From Halomonas alimentaria (GTDB lineage: Bacteria; Pseudomonadota; Gammaproteobacteria; Pseudomonadales; Halomonadaceae): DNA of 64,000 nt. Position numbers and translations under genes: made by a program. The stretch is from contig NZ_WUTT01000001.1 in NCBI RefSeq assembly GCF_009902005.1, forward strand, positions 1,140,446 to 1,204,445. The letters run 5' to 3'. Under the pieces are notes generated by a model, which ran no database searches, was not told where the DNA came from, and saw only the letters and a list, made by a program, of their open reading frames with translations. Below are positions 1-10,395 of the stretch, in pieces; positions within the stretch are counted from its first letter, which is position 1; every line of letters starts with the position of its first letter.

Positions 1-1
1 G

Positions 2-1357
2 AGTGCCGGTCGTCGGCAACCTGCGCATATCCTGCTGGTGGATGATGACGTCAGCCTGCTCAAGCTGCTGGGCATGCGCCTGGAGAGTCGCGGCTACCGG
101 CTGACCACCGCTGAGAGCGGCTGCGAGGCGCTACGCTCGCTGGAGGTCGATCGCCCCGACCTGGTGCTTACCGACCTGCGCATGGACGAGATGGATGGCC
201 TGGCGCTGTTCCGTGAGGTACAGCGCGAGGCGCCGGGACTGCCGGTGATCCTGCTCACCGCCCACGGCTCGATTCCCGACGCCGTCGCCGCCACTCGCGA
301 GGGGGTGTTCAGCTTCCTGACCAAGCCGGTGGACCGCGATGAGCTGTTCGAGGCCATTGAGCAGGCGCTGGCCCAGGCACCGGGGGTCACCCCCGAGGGT
401 GACGAGGCCTGGCGCGCCGGGATCATCACCCACAGCCCCGAGATGGAGCGGCTGCTGGAGCAGGCGCGCATGGTGGCGGCTTCCGACGTCAGCGTGCTGG
501 TGACAGGCCCCTCCGGCTCCGGCAAGGAGCTGATGGCCAAGGCCATCCATCGCGCCAGCCGACGAGCCGACAAGCCCTTCGTGGCGATCAACTGCGGTGC
601 GCTGCCGGAACAGCTGCTCGAGAGTGAGCTCTTCGGACACGCCAAGGGCGCCTTCACCGGGGCGGTGAGTGAGCATCAGGGCCTGTTCCAGGCCGCCGAT
701 GGTGGCACCCTGTTCCTGGACGAGATCGGTGACATGCCGCTGTCGCTGCAGGTCAAGTTGCTGCGCGCCCTGCAGGAACGCCAGATCCGCCCATTGGGCT
801 CCACTACCCAGGTCCCGGTGGATGTGCGGGTCATTTCCGCCACCCATCGCGACCTCGATCGCGCCATGAGCGAGGGGGAGTTCCGCGAGGATCTCTACTA
901 CCGCCTCAACGTGGTCAACCTGCGCCTGCCCCCGCTCCATGAGCGCGCCGAGGATGTGCCACTGCTGGCCAAGCACCTGGTGGCCCAGGCCGCCGAGCGC
1001 CACAAGCCCTTCGTCAAAGGCTTCTCGCCGGAGGCCCTCAAGCTGCTCGCCGCCAGTGCCTGGCCGGGCAACGTCCGCCAGCTGGTCAACGTGGTGGAGC
1101 AGTGCGTGGCGCTGACCGGGACCGCCATCATTCCCGAGGCGCTGGTGGCCCAGGCCCTGGCCGCCGAGGAGCAGGCCCTGCCCACCTTCAACGACGCCCG
1201 GGCGGCCTTCGAGCGCCGCTACCTGATCAAGGTGCTCAAGCTCACCGAGGGCAACGTCACCCAGGCGGCGCGCATCGCCGGACGCAACCGCACCGACTTC
1301 TACAAGCTGCTGGGGCGTCACGACCTGGAGCCCTCCACCTTCAAGCCCGAGCGCTGA
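2..1357 (+). CDS. glrR: Sigma-54-dependent response regulator GlrR (5' end cut by window)
   Basis: Response regulator that activates sigma-54 promoters when phosphorylated by its kinase (GlrK, also called QseE), which should lie upstream outside the window. The reading frame is open from base 2 and no start codon is visible before the receiver motif HILLVDDD, so only a few N-terminal residues are missing. Domains in order: receiver with phosphoacceptor Asp in TDLRMDEMDG; AAA+ sigma-54 activator with Walker A GPSGSGKE, the sigma-54-contacting loop GAFTGA and Walker B LFLDEIGD; and a C-terminal Fis-type helix-turn-helix in NVTQAARIAGRNRTDFYK. Length and sequence closely match E. coli GlrR (444 aa) along the whole protein. 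In E. coli GlrR activates glmY and rpoE; that role here is inference. Confidence 0.93.
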   Translation, partial: SAGRRQPAHILLVDDDVSLLKLLGMRLESRGYRLTTAESGCEALRSLEVDRPDLVLTDLRMDEMDGLALFREVQREAPGLPVILLTAHGSIPDAVAATREGVFSFLTKPVDRDELFEAIEQALAQAPGVTPEGDEAWRAGIITHSPEMERLLEQARMVAASDVSVLVTGPSGSGKELMAKAIHRASRRADKPFVAINCGALPEQLLESELFGHAKGAFTGAVSEHQGLFQAADGGTLFLDEIGDMPLSLQVKLLRALQERQIRPLGSTTQVPVDVRVISATHRDLDRAMSEGEFREDLYYRLNVVNLRLPPLHERAEDVPLLAKHLVAQAAERHKPFVKGFSPEALKLLAASAWPGNVRQLVNVVEQCVALTGTAIIPEALVAQALAAEEQALPTFNDARAAFERRYLIKVLKLTEGNVTQAARIAGRNRTDFYKLLGRHDLEPSTFKPER

Positions 1358-1374
1358 GCTCCCTTCCAACGCAA

Positions 1375-1398
1375 GGCCCCCGCCGATTGGCGGGGGCC
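1375..1398. terminator. Convergent hairpin terminator, glrR / peroxiredoxin
   Basis: Perfect 10-bp GC-rich stem (ggcccccgcc / ggcgggggcc) around a GATT loop, placed between two convergent genes. There is no real T-tract on either side, so termination may be weak or Rho-assisted. Confidence 0.6.
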
Positions 1399-1421
1399 CG
1401 GGGCGACGCGCGGTAGAGCGC

Positions 1422-2078
1422 TTACATCTGCGGCAGCTTGGCGCGACGCAGGTAGGGGAAGACGGTCTCGAACTCGCCGTACTTCGCCTTGGCATCCTCG
1501 TCGGAGACGCTGGTGGGGATGATCACATCCTGGCCCAGGTTCCAGTCGGCCGGGGTGGCCACACCTTCGCCGTTGGCGGTCTGCAGCGCATCCAGCGCGC
1601 GCAGTACCTCGGCGAAGTTGCGACCGACGTTCATCGGGTAGGTCATGGAGAGCTTGAGCTGCTTGTCCGGACCGATGATGAACACCGAGCGCACAGTGGC
1701 GCTGTCATTGGGGGTGCGGCCGTCCGGGAGGTAGGCATCGGCGGGCAGCATGTCGAACAGCTTGGCGACCTTGAGGTCCTCGTCGGCGATGATCGGGAAG
1801 CCGACGTCACAGCTGGCGAAGCTGGCGATGTCCTTGATCCAGCCCTTGTGCTCCTCGACGCCATCCACCGAAATGCCGATCACCTTGGTGCCGCGCTTCT
1901 TCCACTCCTCGCCGAGCTTGGCGACGGCGCCGAATTCCGTGGTGCACACCGGGGTGAAGTCCTTGGGGTGGGAGAACAGGATCGCCCAGCTGTCGCCGAT
2001 CCACTCATGGAAACGGATTGGGCCCTGGCTGGTATCGGCTTCGAAATCCGGTACAACATCATTGATGCGCAGAGACAT
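1422..2078 (-). CDS. 1-Cys peroxiredoxin (Prx6/AhpC-TSA family)
   Basis: Thiol peroxidase reducing hydrogen peroxide and organic hydroperoxides in the cytosol. The 218-aa product starts at MSLRINDVVPDF, preceded by a GGGAGT ribosome site 6 bases upstream; an in-frame extension to 2114 lacks support. The peroxidatic Cys is C45 in the PKDFTPVCTTE motif. The long C-terminal arm (FETVFPYLRRAKLPQM) is typical of the Prx6 subfamily, which lacks a C-terminal resolving Cys. A second Cys lies near residue 95 (FASCDVGFP) but not at a known resolving position. The gene is convergent with glrR and follows xseA on the same strand with about 150 bp between them, so it probably has its own promoter. Confidence 0.93.
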   Translation of the reverse strand: MSLRINDVVPDFEADTSQGPIRFHEWIGDSWAILFSHPKDFTPVCTTEFGAVAKLGEEWKKRGTKVIGISVDGVEEHKGWIKDIASFASCDVGFPIIADEDLKVAKLFDMLPADAYLPDGRTPNDSATVRSVFIIGPDKQLKLSMTYPMNVGRNFAEVLRALDALQTANGEGVATPADWNLGQDVIIPTSVSDEDAKAKYGEFETVFPYLRRAKLPQM

Positions 2079-2230
2079 GGTGGTACTCCCTGTTGCGTGG
2101 TGATAAGCCCCCACCCGTGGCGGGGACGTCGTGAGGATATTCGACGTAACGGCATCTGGCCGATGGCGTCAAGACTTCTTGTGACTAAGCTTAGGTAGTT
2201 CTCTTTGGAATAACTATATTCCTAAAACTA

Positions 2231-3598
2231 TCAGCTCGATTGTTCCCTGGCCTGCGGTTTGGTGTCGCAGCGGAGCACCTCCAGCGTCAGGCGCCCTTCG
2301 CCCAGTCGGGCGGCCAGGCGGTCGCCGGGGGCGGTGTCGTCGGCGCGACGCACCACGCGTCCCTGCTCGTCCTCGAGGATCGCGTAGCCGCGGCCGAGCA
2401 CCGCCAGCGGGCTGACCGCCTGCAGCTCCCGGGCCACCCCGGCCAGGCGCTCGCGATGGCGCGCCAGCTCCCGCGGCGCGGCGGTGGCCAGGCGTTGCCT
2501 GGCCGCCTCGAGCCGACGTTCGGCCAGCGTCAGCTGGCGGCCGGGAGGATGTGCCGCCAGGCGGCGCTCCAGCTGGCTCTGGCGGCGCCGGGCCTCGGCC
2601 AGGCGTGCCTGGATGGCACGCGTCAGGCGCCCGGTGAGCTGGGCCAGGGCCTGGCGCTGACGCTCGAGCCCCTCGCCGGGGTGGCGCAGCCGCGCACGCA
2701 GGTGATCCAGGCGCTGGCCCTCGGCGTCGAGGCGTGCCTGAACCGCTCGCTGCAGGCGAGACTCCCGCGCCTCGAGACGCTGGGTGAGCTCGCGGCGATC
2801 CGGCACCAGCCGCTCCGCGGCGGCGGAAGGCGTGGGGGCCCGCGCGTCGGCGGCGAAGTCGGCGAGGGTCACGTCCACCTCGTGGCCCACCGCCGACATC
2901 ACCGGCAGCCGTGAGTGGAAGATCGCCCGGGCCAGGTGCTCGTAGTTGAAGGCCCAAAGGTCCTCCAGGCTGCCCCCGCCCCGGGTGAGCAGGATGGCAT
3001 CCCGGCCCGGGTCCAGGCTCGACTGGCGATTGAGCAGACCCAGCGCCGAGATCATCGCCGGCACCGCCTCGCGCCCCTGCACCGCCACCGGGATCAGCGT
3101 CACGTTGACCATCGGCCAGCGGGCGGCGAGCACCGCCAGTACATCACGGATCGCCGCACCGCTGGGCGAGGTGACCACCAGCAGATGGCGCGGGGGGCAG
3201 GGCAGGGGGCGGGCGTTGGCGAACACCCCCTCGGCGGAGAGCCGCGCCTTGAGCCGCTCGAAGGCCGCCAGCAGCTCGCCCACGCCGGTGGCCTGTACCG
3301 CTTCCGCGATCAGCTGGTAGTCGCCCCTGGGCTCGAAGATCGACAGCCGCCCGCGGACCTTGACCCGGTCGCCGTCGCGCATGGGCGCGCCCACGAAGCG
3401 CGCACGGTTGCGGAACAGGGCGGCGCGCAGCTGGGCCTGCTCGTCCTTGAGGGTGAAGTAGACGTGGCCGGAGCTCGGTCGTGACACCCCGGAGAGTTCG
3501 CCCTCGACCCAGACCTCGCCGAAGCGCCCCTCCAGCAGCTGGCGGGCGCTGCGGTTGAGCTCGCTGACGGAGAGTGGCGGGGCGTCGGGGCGGTGCAT
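2231..3598 (-). CDS. xseA: Exodeoxyribonuclease VII large subunit
   Basis: Large, catalytic subunit of exonuclease VII, which with several XseB subunits degrades single-stranded DNA from both ends during repair. The product is 455 aa, against 456 in E. coli. An N-terminal OB-fold (residues about 10-100; WVEGELSGVSRPSSGHVYF) is followed by the catalytic domain with LLVVTSPSGAAIRDVL, LLTRGGGSLEDLWAFN and the conserved AVGHEVDVTLADFAADARA segment, then a long Arg/Glu-rich coiled coil (about 270-410) that binds XseB. The gene is divergent from guaB, as in E. coli. xseB is not in the window and must be unlinked. Confidence 0.96.
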   Translation of the reverse strand: MHRPDAPPLSVSELNRSARQLLEGRFGEVWVEGELSGVSRPSSGHVYFTLKDEQAQLRAALFRNRARFVGAPMRDGDRVKVRGRLSIFEPRGDYQLIAEAVQATGVGELLAAFERLKARLSAEGVFANARPLPCPPRHLLVVTSPSGAAIRDVLAVLAARWPMVNVTLIPVAVQGREAVPAMISALGLLNRQSSLDPGRDAILLTRGGGSLEDLWAFNYEHLARAIFHSRLPVMSAVGHEVDVTLADFAADARAPTPSAAAERLVPDRRELTQRLEARESRLQRAVQARLDAEGQRLDHLRARLRHPGEGLERQRQALAQLTGRLTRAIQARLAEARRRQSQLERRLAAHPPGRQLTLAERRLEAARQRLATAAPRELARHRERLAGVARELQAVSPLAVLGRGYAILEDEQGRVVRRADDTAPGDRLAARLGEGRLTLEVLRCDTKPQAREQSS

Positions 3599-3653
3599 GG
3601 CGTTGGCTCGGTTGGTATCAGGCGTTCAGGGTAGCATGACGTCTCGCTGGACC

Positions 3654-3683
3654 GTGACGTGACCCGCCCTCGGCCGTTATAAT
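3654..3683 (+). promoter_or_regulatory. guaB promoter (sigma-70 type)
   Basis: A perfect -10 TATAAT lies at 3678-3683 with a -35-like GTGACG at 3654-3659 (18-bp spacer). It sits in the xseA/guaB divergent gap, about 55 bp before the guaB start. The -35 is weak, so an activator or upstream element may help. Confidence 0.65.
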
Positions 3684-3693
3684 GGTTGATTAA

Positions 3694-5208
<1,515 letters not shown>

Positions 5209-5231
5209 TACACGCTTGACGCCGGGAGGCT

Positions 5232-5267
5232 TGAAGCTGGAAGTGGCCGCGCCGCTTCCAGCTTTCG
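5232..5267 (+). repeat. Intercistronic hairpin of the AGCTTCCAG repeat family
   Basis: AAGCTGGAAG (5234-5243) pairs perfectly with CTTCCAGCTT (5255-5264), and an inner GGC/GCC extension continues the stem. It lies between guaB and guaA. The same sequence unit recurs at 36465-36488, about 40800-40820 and 40866-40916. It may act as an mRNA-processing or stabilising hairpin within guaBA; that is inference. Confidence 0.6.
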
Positions 5268-5304
5268 TGTTTCCGGGCCGTTCGCCTCTCAAAGGAAAGG
5301 CCAG

Positions 5305-6882
5305 ATGACCGACATTCACGCCCACAAGATCCTGATCCTCGACTTCGGCTCCCAGTACACCCAGCTGATCGCCCGCCGGGTGCGCGAGATCGGCGTCTAC
5401 TCCGAGGTTCGCGCCTTCGACATCAGCGAGGCCGAGATCCGCGAGTACGCCCCCAATGGCATCATCCTCGCCGGCGGCCCGGAATCCGTCACCGAGCTCG
5501 ACTCGCCCCGTGCCCCGGCGTGCGTGTTCGAGATGGGCCTGCCGGTGCTGGGCATCTGTTATGGCATGCAGACCATGGCCGAGCAGCTCGGCGGCGCCGT
5601 GGAGGGCTCCCATGTCCACGAGTTCGGCTACGCCCAGATCCGCCTCGACGCCGAGACGGCGCTGTTCCGCGACATCTCGGACCATATCGACCACGAGACC
5701 GGCCGCAACCTGCTCGACGTCTGGATGAGCCACGGCGACAAGGTCTCCCGCGTGCCCGCAGAGTTCACCGTCACCGCCTCCACGCCGAGCTGCCCCATCG
5801 CCGCCATGGCCTGGGAGGAGAAGCGCTTCTTTGGCGTGCAGTTCCATCCCGAGGTGACCCATACCCTGCAGGGCCAACGCATCCTCGAGCACTTCGTGAT
5901 CGATATCTGCCAGGCCGAGTGCAACTGGACCCCGGCCCAGATCATCGAGGACCAGATCGCCCGGGTGCGCGACCAGGTGGGCGACCGCCATGTGCTGCTC
6001 GGCCTCTCCGGCGGTGTGGACTCCTCGGTGGTGGCAGCACTCCTGCACAAGGCGATCGGTGACCAGCTGACCTGTGTGTTCGTCGACAACGGCCTGCTGC
6101 GCAAGGCCGAGGGCGACCAGGTGATGGAGACCTTCGCCCGCCACATGGGCGTGAAGGTGATCCGCGTGGACGCCGAGGACCTGTTCCTCGACAAGCTGAA
6201 GGGCGAGGCCGACCCCGAGGCCAAGCGCAAGATCATCGGCAACACCTTCATCGATGTCTTCGATGCCGAGGCCGCCAAGATCGAGGGCGTGGACTTCCTG
6301 GCCCAGGGCACCATCTATCCGGATGTGATCGAGTCTGCCGCCGCCAAGACCGGCAAGGCCCACGTGATCAAGTCGCACCACAACGTGGGCGGCCTGCCCG
6401 AGACCATGAAGCTCAAGCTGGTCGAGCCGCTGCGCGAGCTGTTCAAGGATGAGGTGCGCAAGCTCGGCGTCGAGCTCGGCCTGCCCTACGACATGGTCTA
6501 CCGCCACCCCTTCCCGGGGCCGGGCCTGGGCGTGCGCATCCTCGGTGAGGTGAAGAAGGAGTACGCCGACATCCTGCGCGAGGCCGACGCCATCTTCATC
6601 GAGGAGTTGCACCGCGCCGACTGGTACCACAAGACCAGCCAGGCCTTCGCGGTCTTCCTGCCGGTCAAGTCCGTCGGCGTGGTCGGCGATGCCCGCCGCT
6701 ACGAGTGGGTCATCGCCCTGCGCGCCGTGGAGACCATCGACTTCATGACCGCCCGCTGGGCCCACCTGCCCTACGAGCTGCTGGAGACGGTCTCCAACCG
6801 CATCATCAACGAGATCAGTGGCGTCTCCCGCGTCACCTACGACGTCTCGAGCAAGCCGCCGGCTACCATCGAGTGGGAATAA
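5305..6882 (+). CDS. guaA: GMP synthase (glutamine-hydrolysing)
   Basis: Converts XMP to GMP using glutamine and ATP, the second enzyme of the guaBA operon. The product is 525 aa, the same as E. coli GuaA. The class-I glutamine amidotransferase domain (about 1-205) has the nucleophile Cys in [10 protein letters not shown] and the His/Glu pair in VQFHPEV. The ATP-pyrophosphatase domain (about 210-400) has the P-loop [10 protein letters not shown]. The C-terminal dimerisation domain has [14 protein letters not shown] and ends with the invariant PATIEWE. The start follows AAAGGAAAGG. The 3' end of guaA is a known integration site for genomic islands in many bacteria, which matters because the next gene is AT-rich and foreign-looking. 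Confidence 0.98.
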   Translation: MTDIHAHKILILDFGSQYTQLIARRVREIGVYSEVRAFDISEAEIREYAPNGIILAGGPESVTELDSPRAPACVFEMGLPVLGICYGMQTMAEQLGGAVEGSHVHEFGYAQIRLDAETALFRDISDHIDHETGRNLLDVWMSHGDKVSRVPAEFTVTASTPSCPIAAMAWEEKRFFGVQFHPEVTHTLQGQRILEHFVIDICQAECNWTPAQIIEDQIARVRDQVGDRHVLLGLSGGVDSSVVAALLHKAIGDQLTCVFVDNGLLRKAEGDQVMETFARHMGVKVIRVDAEDLFLDKLKGEADPEAKRKIIGNTFIDVFDAEAAKIEGVDFLAQGTIYPDVIESAAAKTGKAHVIKSHHNVGGLPETMKLKLVEPLRELFKDEVRKLGVELGLPYDMVYRHPFPGPGLGVRILGEVKKEYADILREADAIFIEELHRADWYHKTSQAFAVFLPVKSVGVVGDARRYEWVIALRAVETIDFMTARWAHLPYELLETVSNRIINEISGVSRVTYDVSSKPPATIEWE

Positions 6883-6912
6883 GTAAAGTTACCAAGGTGT
6901 ATTTTTCGTAAC

Positions 6913-6940
6913 GGGAGTGCCAGAAGGCGCTCCCATTTTT
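6913..6940 (+). terminator. Rho-independent terminator of guaBA
   Basis: A 9-bp stem (gggagtgcc / ggcgctccc, one wobble pair) with an AGAA loop is followed by a T-tract (ATTTTT). It ends 11 bases before the ATG of the next gene, so that gene must carry its own promoter in or near the terminator or rely on read-through. Confidence 0.85.
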
Positions 6941-6951
6941 AATAGGTGCTT

Positions 6952-7491
6952 ATGTTTTATCTATCTTTTTTTGCTCTTGTTGTTTCGGCCCTTAGTTTTT
7001 TTATATCTTTTTTTGCCTTTTATAATGATAGGGCAAGGGTTGTTTCATGGGTGGAGATGCGCTTCCATTCTTTCAGTCGCGATACCCCTGGGTCGCCTTT
7101 TATAGCTTTGAAGGTTTTGAATCAGGGGCGTAGGCCTGTTGTTATAACAAACTTGATAAAAGTGGTTGAAGGTAGAGAGTATTCTGAGATTATTTCAGAG
7201 CCAGAAAGTCAAGGGGAAATTATTTCTATTAATGATTTAGAAGATCCGTTGTCTTATTTTGCAGATCTTTTCTCAATGGAAAATACCAGCAAGATTCTCA
7301 AGGAGGCCGAGTATTTTGAAAAATTTGTTGTCGAGAATGGGGCGGTTCAGGATTTGGTGGTTGAGCTTGATAGTGGTGAATATAGACTTCCGGAGAAACT
7401 GCTTGTTCAAGATATAAAAGGTCGTAAGTATAAGGTCAGGAATAGTTTGGATGTACTGAATGAGTTTAAATCGCTTTCTTCTGCTTGTTAA
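6952..7491 (+). CDS. AT-rich orphan: membrane-anchored protein of unknown function
   Basis: I do not recognise this protein. The 179-aa product has one strongly hydrophobic N-terminal segment (residues about 2-26, MFYLSFFALVVSALSFFISF) followed by a soluble domain. Its beta-rich start (FIALKVLNQGRRPVVITNL) resembles N-G-R-x-P-V motifs of small membrane-tethered proteins often found in variable loci. A charged, helical middle and a second beta segment follow. The ATG at 6952 has AGGTG close upstream; an upstream in-frame GTG at 6946 is less likely. Base and codon use (TTT, AAA, GAT, ATT) is strikingly AT-rich compared with both neighbours, pointing to recent transfer. It sits directly behind the guaA terminator, an integration hotspot in other bacteria. 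No integrase is present. Confidence 0.75.
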   Translation: MFYLSFFALVVSALSFFISFFAFYNDRARVVSWVEMRFHSFSRDTPGSPFIALKVLNQGRRPVVITNLIKVVEGREYSEIISEPESQGEIISINDLEDPLSYFADLFSMENTSKILKEAEYFEKFVVENGAVQDLVVELDSGEYRLPEKLLVQDIKGRKYKVRNSLDVLNEFKSLSSAC

Positions 7492-7687
7492 TGGTTATTA
7501 ACCTTCTTGGAAATTTTTCTCCACGGAACAGTGCAGCTCTGGAGGGGGTCACTTCATCCCCTCGATGCCGAGGGCAATACCCGGCTCAGTTGAGTGCCGG
7601 CGCTGGCCGGTTAAGGCGTATGTGGGGCTTTCGCGACCCGCGGTGTTCGGGGCACCATGACCGGAAGACCGTTGCCGGGATACCGCC

Positions 7688-8362
7688 ATGATCAGACTCC
7701 ACCACTGCGTCAGCGCACGCTCCTTCCGTCCCCTGTGGCTGCTCGAGGAGCTGGGGCTACCCTATGAGCTGGTGATGCACGCCTTTCCGCCTAGGGTGCA
7801 CGACGAGGCCTTCCTCGAGATCAACCCGCTGGGCACCGTGCCGGCACTCTTCGACGGTGAGGTGGCCATGACCGAGTCCGCGGCCATCTGCCAGTACCTG
7901 GCCTCGAGGCTGCCCGAGGCGGGGTTGGAGGTGGCGCCGGGTGAGCCCGCCTATGGCGACTACCTGAACTTCCTGCACTTTGGCGAGGCGACCCTGACCT
8001 TCCCCCAGACCTTGGTGCTGCGCTACGGCCAGTTCGAGCCGCCGGAGCGCCGTCAGCCCCAGGTGGTGGAGGACTATGCTCGCTGGTGCCTTTCCCGCCT
8101 GCGCGCCCTGGAGCCGCGACTCGAGCATGAGCCCTTCCTCTGCGCGGGACGTTTCACCGCCGCCGATGTCTCGGTTGGCTATGCGCTGCTCCTGGCCAGC
8201 CATGTTGGCCTCAGCGAGCGCTTCAAGCCTGCCGTTTCCGCCTACTGGGAGCGCCTGCAGCGACGCCCGGCCTTTCGGCGTGCCCTGGCCGTGGAGAGGG
8301 AGGCGGCCCTGGCTCAGGGCGTCTCGCCCGAGCCGGCCATGGCGGCGGGCAGGTCTTTCTGA
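7688..8362 (+). CDS. Glutathione S-transferase family protein
   Basis: Predicted soluble glutathione transferase of 224 aa. The N-terminal thioredoxin-like domain (1-80) contains the start motif LHHCVSARSFRPLWLLEELG, the cis-Pro region LGTVPALFDGEVAMTESAAI (glutathione-binding P and E-S pair) and a GST C-terminal helical domain from about residue 90 with the conserved FTAADVSVGYAL. A Ser in SARSFR could activate glutathione. The substrate cannot be told from sequence. It begins after the AT-rich orphan and a 196-bp gap and is followed by a PsiE-like gene on the same strand. The ribosome site before the ATG is poor (CGGGATACCGCC). Confidence 0.9.
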   Translation: MIRLHHCVSARSFRPLWLLEELGLPYELVMHAFPPRVHDEAFLEINPLGTVPALFDGEVAMTESAAICQYLASRLPEAGLEVAPGEPAYGDYLNFLHFGEATLTFPQTLVLRYGQFEPPERRQPQVVEDYARWCLSRLRALEPRLEHEPFLCAGRFTAADVSVGYALLLASHVGLSERFKPAVSAYWERLQRRPAFRRALAVEREAALAQGVSPEPAMAAGRSF

Positions 8363-8452
8363 GGTCTTGAGGGAGCAGGCATCGATTGACAGCGCCGTGT
8401 GGCCGGGCATCAATGGACGGGCCCCGCTGCGGGGCTATCGGGAGAGACCACG

Positions 8453-8929
8453 ATGGATCGGCAAGATGATGACCTCAACCACGGGCCCCAACTGCTGCAT
8501 GACGAGCTTCCCAAGGAGCATGAGGATCCGCTGATCCGCCGGCTGCACCTGGTCATCCGCTTCGCCATCAAGGTGCTGGCGGTGCTGATGGTGCTGGTGA
8601 TCATCTGGGGCGTGCTGGACGTGATCTACGTGCTCTACTCGCGCTTCATAGCACCGCCGGTGATGCTGTTCGAGGTCAGCGATATCTTCGTCATCTTCGG
8701 CGCCTTCATGGTGGTGCTGATCGCCGTCGAGATCTTCATCAATATTCGCCTTTACCTGGGCACCAACCTACTGCCCATTCGGCTGGTGGTGGCCACGGCG
8801 TTGATGGCGATAGCCCGGAAGGTAATCATCCTGGATATCGCCACCGTCACGGCACAGCAGATGCTGGCGATAGCCGCCGTGGTGCTGGCGCTAGGCGTGA
8901 CCCACTGGCTGGTGGGCAAGGAGAATTAG
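8453..8929 (+). CDS. PsiE-like (phosphate-starvation-inducible) membrane protein
   Basis: Integral inner-membrane protein of 158 aa with four predicted helices: about residues 37-63 (FAIKVLAVLMVLVIIWGVL), 77-100 (VSDIFVIFGAFMVVLIAVEI), 107-125 (NLLPIRLVVATALMAIARKV) and 132-153 (AQQMLAIAAVVLALGVTHWL). This order and the acidic N-terminus match the PsiE family. The start at 8453 has GGAGAG 6-7 bases upstream; the longer frame from 8399 has no such site. PsiE function is not settled. No Pho box was identified. A GCCCCG/CGGGGC mini-hairpin (8421-8435) precedes the ribosome site. Confidence 0.85.
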   Translation: MDRQDDDLNHGPQLLHDELPKEHEDPLIRRLHLVIRFAIKVLAVLMVLVIIWGVLDVIYVLYSRFIAPPVMLFEVSDIFVIFGAFMVVLIAVEIFINIRLYLGTNLLPIRLVVATALMAIARKVIILDIATVTAQQMLAIAAVVLALGVTHWLVGKEN

Positions 8930-8985
8930 GTGCCGGCGATCAGCGCCAGCCCACCGGCCAGTGGATGTGCAGAGGGCGTGAGTGC

Positions 8986-9984
8986 TCAGAGCCTGACCAG
9001 CATCTTGCCGGTATTGGCGCCTTTGAACAGGGACAGGAAGGCGTCGGGGGTATGCTCCAGGCCCTCCTCGATGGTCTCCGTGTAGTCGATCTCGCCATTG
9101 GCGACCAGGGGGCCGACTTCCTCCAGGAAGCGCGGATAGTCGTTCCAGTGATCGAAGATGATGAAACCCTGCATGCGGGCGCGGCGGATCAGAATCATCG
9201 CCAGGTTGCCGGGACCGGCGCTCGCTGATTCCTCGTTGTAGCGGGCGATCATTCCGCAGACGGCGATGCGCGCGCCGACCTTGAGGGTGTTCAGCGCTGC
9301 TTCCAGGCAGGTGCCGCCGACGTTCTCGTAGTAGACGTCGAATCCCTCAGGGCAGGCGCCCTGCAGTGCCTCGGTGAGCTGGGCGGCGTCCCTGTCCCGG
9401 TAGCTCACCGCCTTGATGCCGTGGGACTCCAGCCACTCGAGCTTCTCGGCGGACCCGGCGATGCCGACCACGGTGCCGCCCCTGGCCTTGGCCAGCTGCA
9501 CGGCAAGCGATCCCACCGCGCCGGCGGCGCCGCTGACCAGCACGTTGTCACCGTCTTTCATCTCGGCGATCCGGTTGAGGCCTGTCCAGGCAGTCATGCC
9601 TGGCATGCCGAGCACGCCCAGGTAGGCCTGCTCGGGTACCTCGATCCCCGGAAGTGGCTCCACTTCCTCGCCGGGCAGCTGGGCGATATCGCGCCAGCCC
9701 GCCATATGCCGGACCTTGTCGCCCACCGCCAGGCGCGCGTGGCGCGACTCGATCACCTCGCCCACCGCGGCGCCTTCCAGCGGCTCGCCGATGGTGAAGG
9801 GGGCGATGTAGGTCGTTACGCCGCTCATGCGCCCGCGCATATAGGGGTCCACCGACAGCCAGGTGTTGCGGATGCGCACCTCACCCTCGGCCAGGGCGGG
9901 CAACTCTGCCTCGTGCAACTCGAAAAGCTCGCGTCCCGGCGTACCCTGGGGGAAGCCGTTGATGGTGAAGTAGCGTGACTGCAT
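8986..9984 (-). CDS. NADPH-dependent medium-chain oxidoreductase (CurA/leukotriene-B4 dehydrogenase-like)
   Basis: Zinc-independent medium-chain dehydrogenase/reductase of 332 aa that should reduce alpha,beta-unsaturated ketones or aldehydes with NADPH. The N-terminal GroES-like domain carries the family signature NTWLSVDPYMRGRM. The Rossmann domain has the NADPH motif VSGAAGAVGSLAVQLAKARG and the signature DVYYENVGGTCLEAAL. The overall pattern follows E. coli CurA (curcumin/alkenal reductase, 345 aa), including the C-terminal NTGKMLVRL. The physiological substrate is unknown. It is transcribed against the upstream PsiE-like gene. Confidence 0.88.
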   Translation of the reverse strand: MQSRYFTINGFPQGTPGRELFELHEAELPALAEGEVRIRNTWLSVDPYMRGRMSGVTTYIAPFTIGEPLEGAAVGEVIESRHARLAVGDKVRHMAGWRDIAQLPGEEVEPLPGIEVPEQAYLGVLGMPGMTAWTGLNRIAEMKDGDNVLVSGAAGAVGSLAVQLAKARGGTVVGIAGSAEKLEWLESHGIKAVSYRDRDAAQLTEALQGACPEGFDVYYENVGGTCLEAALNTLKVGARIAVCGMIARYNEESASAGPGNLAMILIRRARMQGFIIFDHWNDYPRFLEEVGPLVANGEIDYTETIEEGLEHTPDAFLSLFKGANTGKMLVRL

Positions 9985-10124
9985 GGTGTCGTTCCTTCAC
10001 GTGATGAGTAGCGCGCCAGTCTATGCCAGCGAAGAGGGCGCACGTCAATTTCGCCGAGAATCGGCGGGAGGTCATGGGCGTCGAGGGCAATGTGCCGGCA
10101 GGCCGCAGGGCAGGCACACAACGA

Positions 10125-10152
10125 AACAGGGCCCGCCGAAGCGGGCCCTGTT
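10125..10152 (-). terminator. Rho-independent terminator of the cold-shock gene (UUCG tetraloop)
   Basis: A perfect 12-bp stem (aacagggcccgc / gcgggccctgtt) closes on a TTCG loop when read on the minus strand and is followed by TCGTTGTG. It lies 40 bases after the cold-shock stop codon. The loop is the extra-stable UUCG type. Confidence 0.85.
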
Positions 10153-10191
10153 GCACGAACCCTGGGGTTCGTCAGCGTTTCTGATCGGAGA

Positions 10192-10395
10192 TCAGAGCGG
10201 CTTGATGTTCGAGGCCTGAAGGCCCTTCTTGCCCTGGGTCACGTCAAAGGAGACGCTTTGACCTTCCTGCAGGGACTTGAAGCCGTCAGCCTGAATTTCG
10301 GAGAAATGGGCGAAGACGTCATCACCGCCGTCGGACGGAGAGATGAAGCCGAAGCCTTTAGAATCGTTGAACCACTTCACGGTACCAGTCGTCAT
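10192..10395 (-). CDS. Cold-shock protein (CspA family)
   Basis: A 67-aa single cold-shock domain binding single-stranded RNA and DNA, acting as an RNA chaperone. It has both RNA-binding motifs, RNP1 in KGFGFISP and RNP2 in DVFAHFS, plus the typical [16 protein letters not shown] start and [11 protein letters not shown] end. The ribosome site GAAAGGATTTAAC precedes the ATG. About 300 bp lies upstream before the divergent scpA, enough for the long structured leader typical of cold-induced csp genes. No canonical cold box was found, so cold induction is not shown. Confidence 0.96.
   Translation of the reverse strand: MTTGTVKWFNDSKGFGFISPSDGGDDVFAHFSEIQADGFKSLQEGQSVSFDVTQGKKGLQASNIKPL

Noticed and set aside
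2204..2235. OxyR-like or palindromic site upstream of the peroxiredoxin
   Set aside because: ATAG half-sites are present but spaced 14 rather than 22 bp, and the small GGAATA/TATTCC dyad overlaps the xseA stop; not good enough to call.
7492..7687. Second attachment site repeating the guaA 3' end
   Set aside because: I looked for a copy of the ATCGAGTGGGAA-type guaA end between the AT-rich gene and the GST gene and found none; a small GAGGGG/CCCCTC hairpin (7542-7563) is the only structure.
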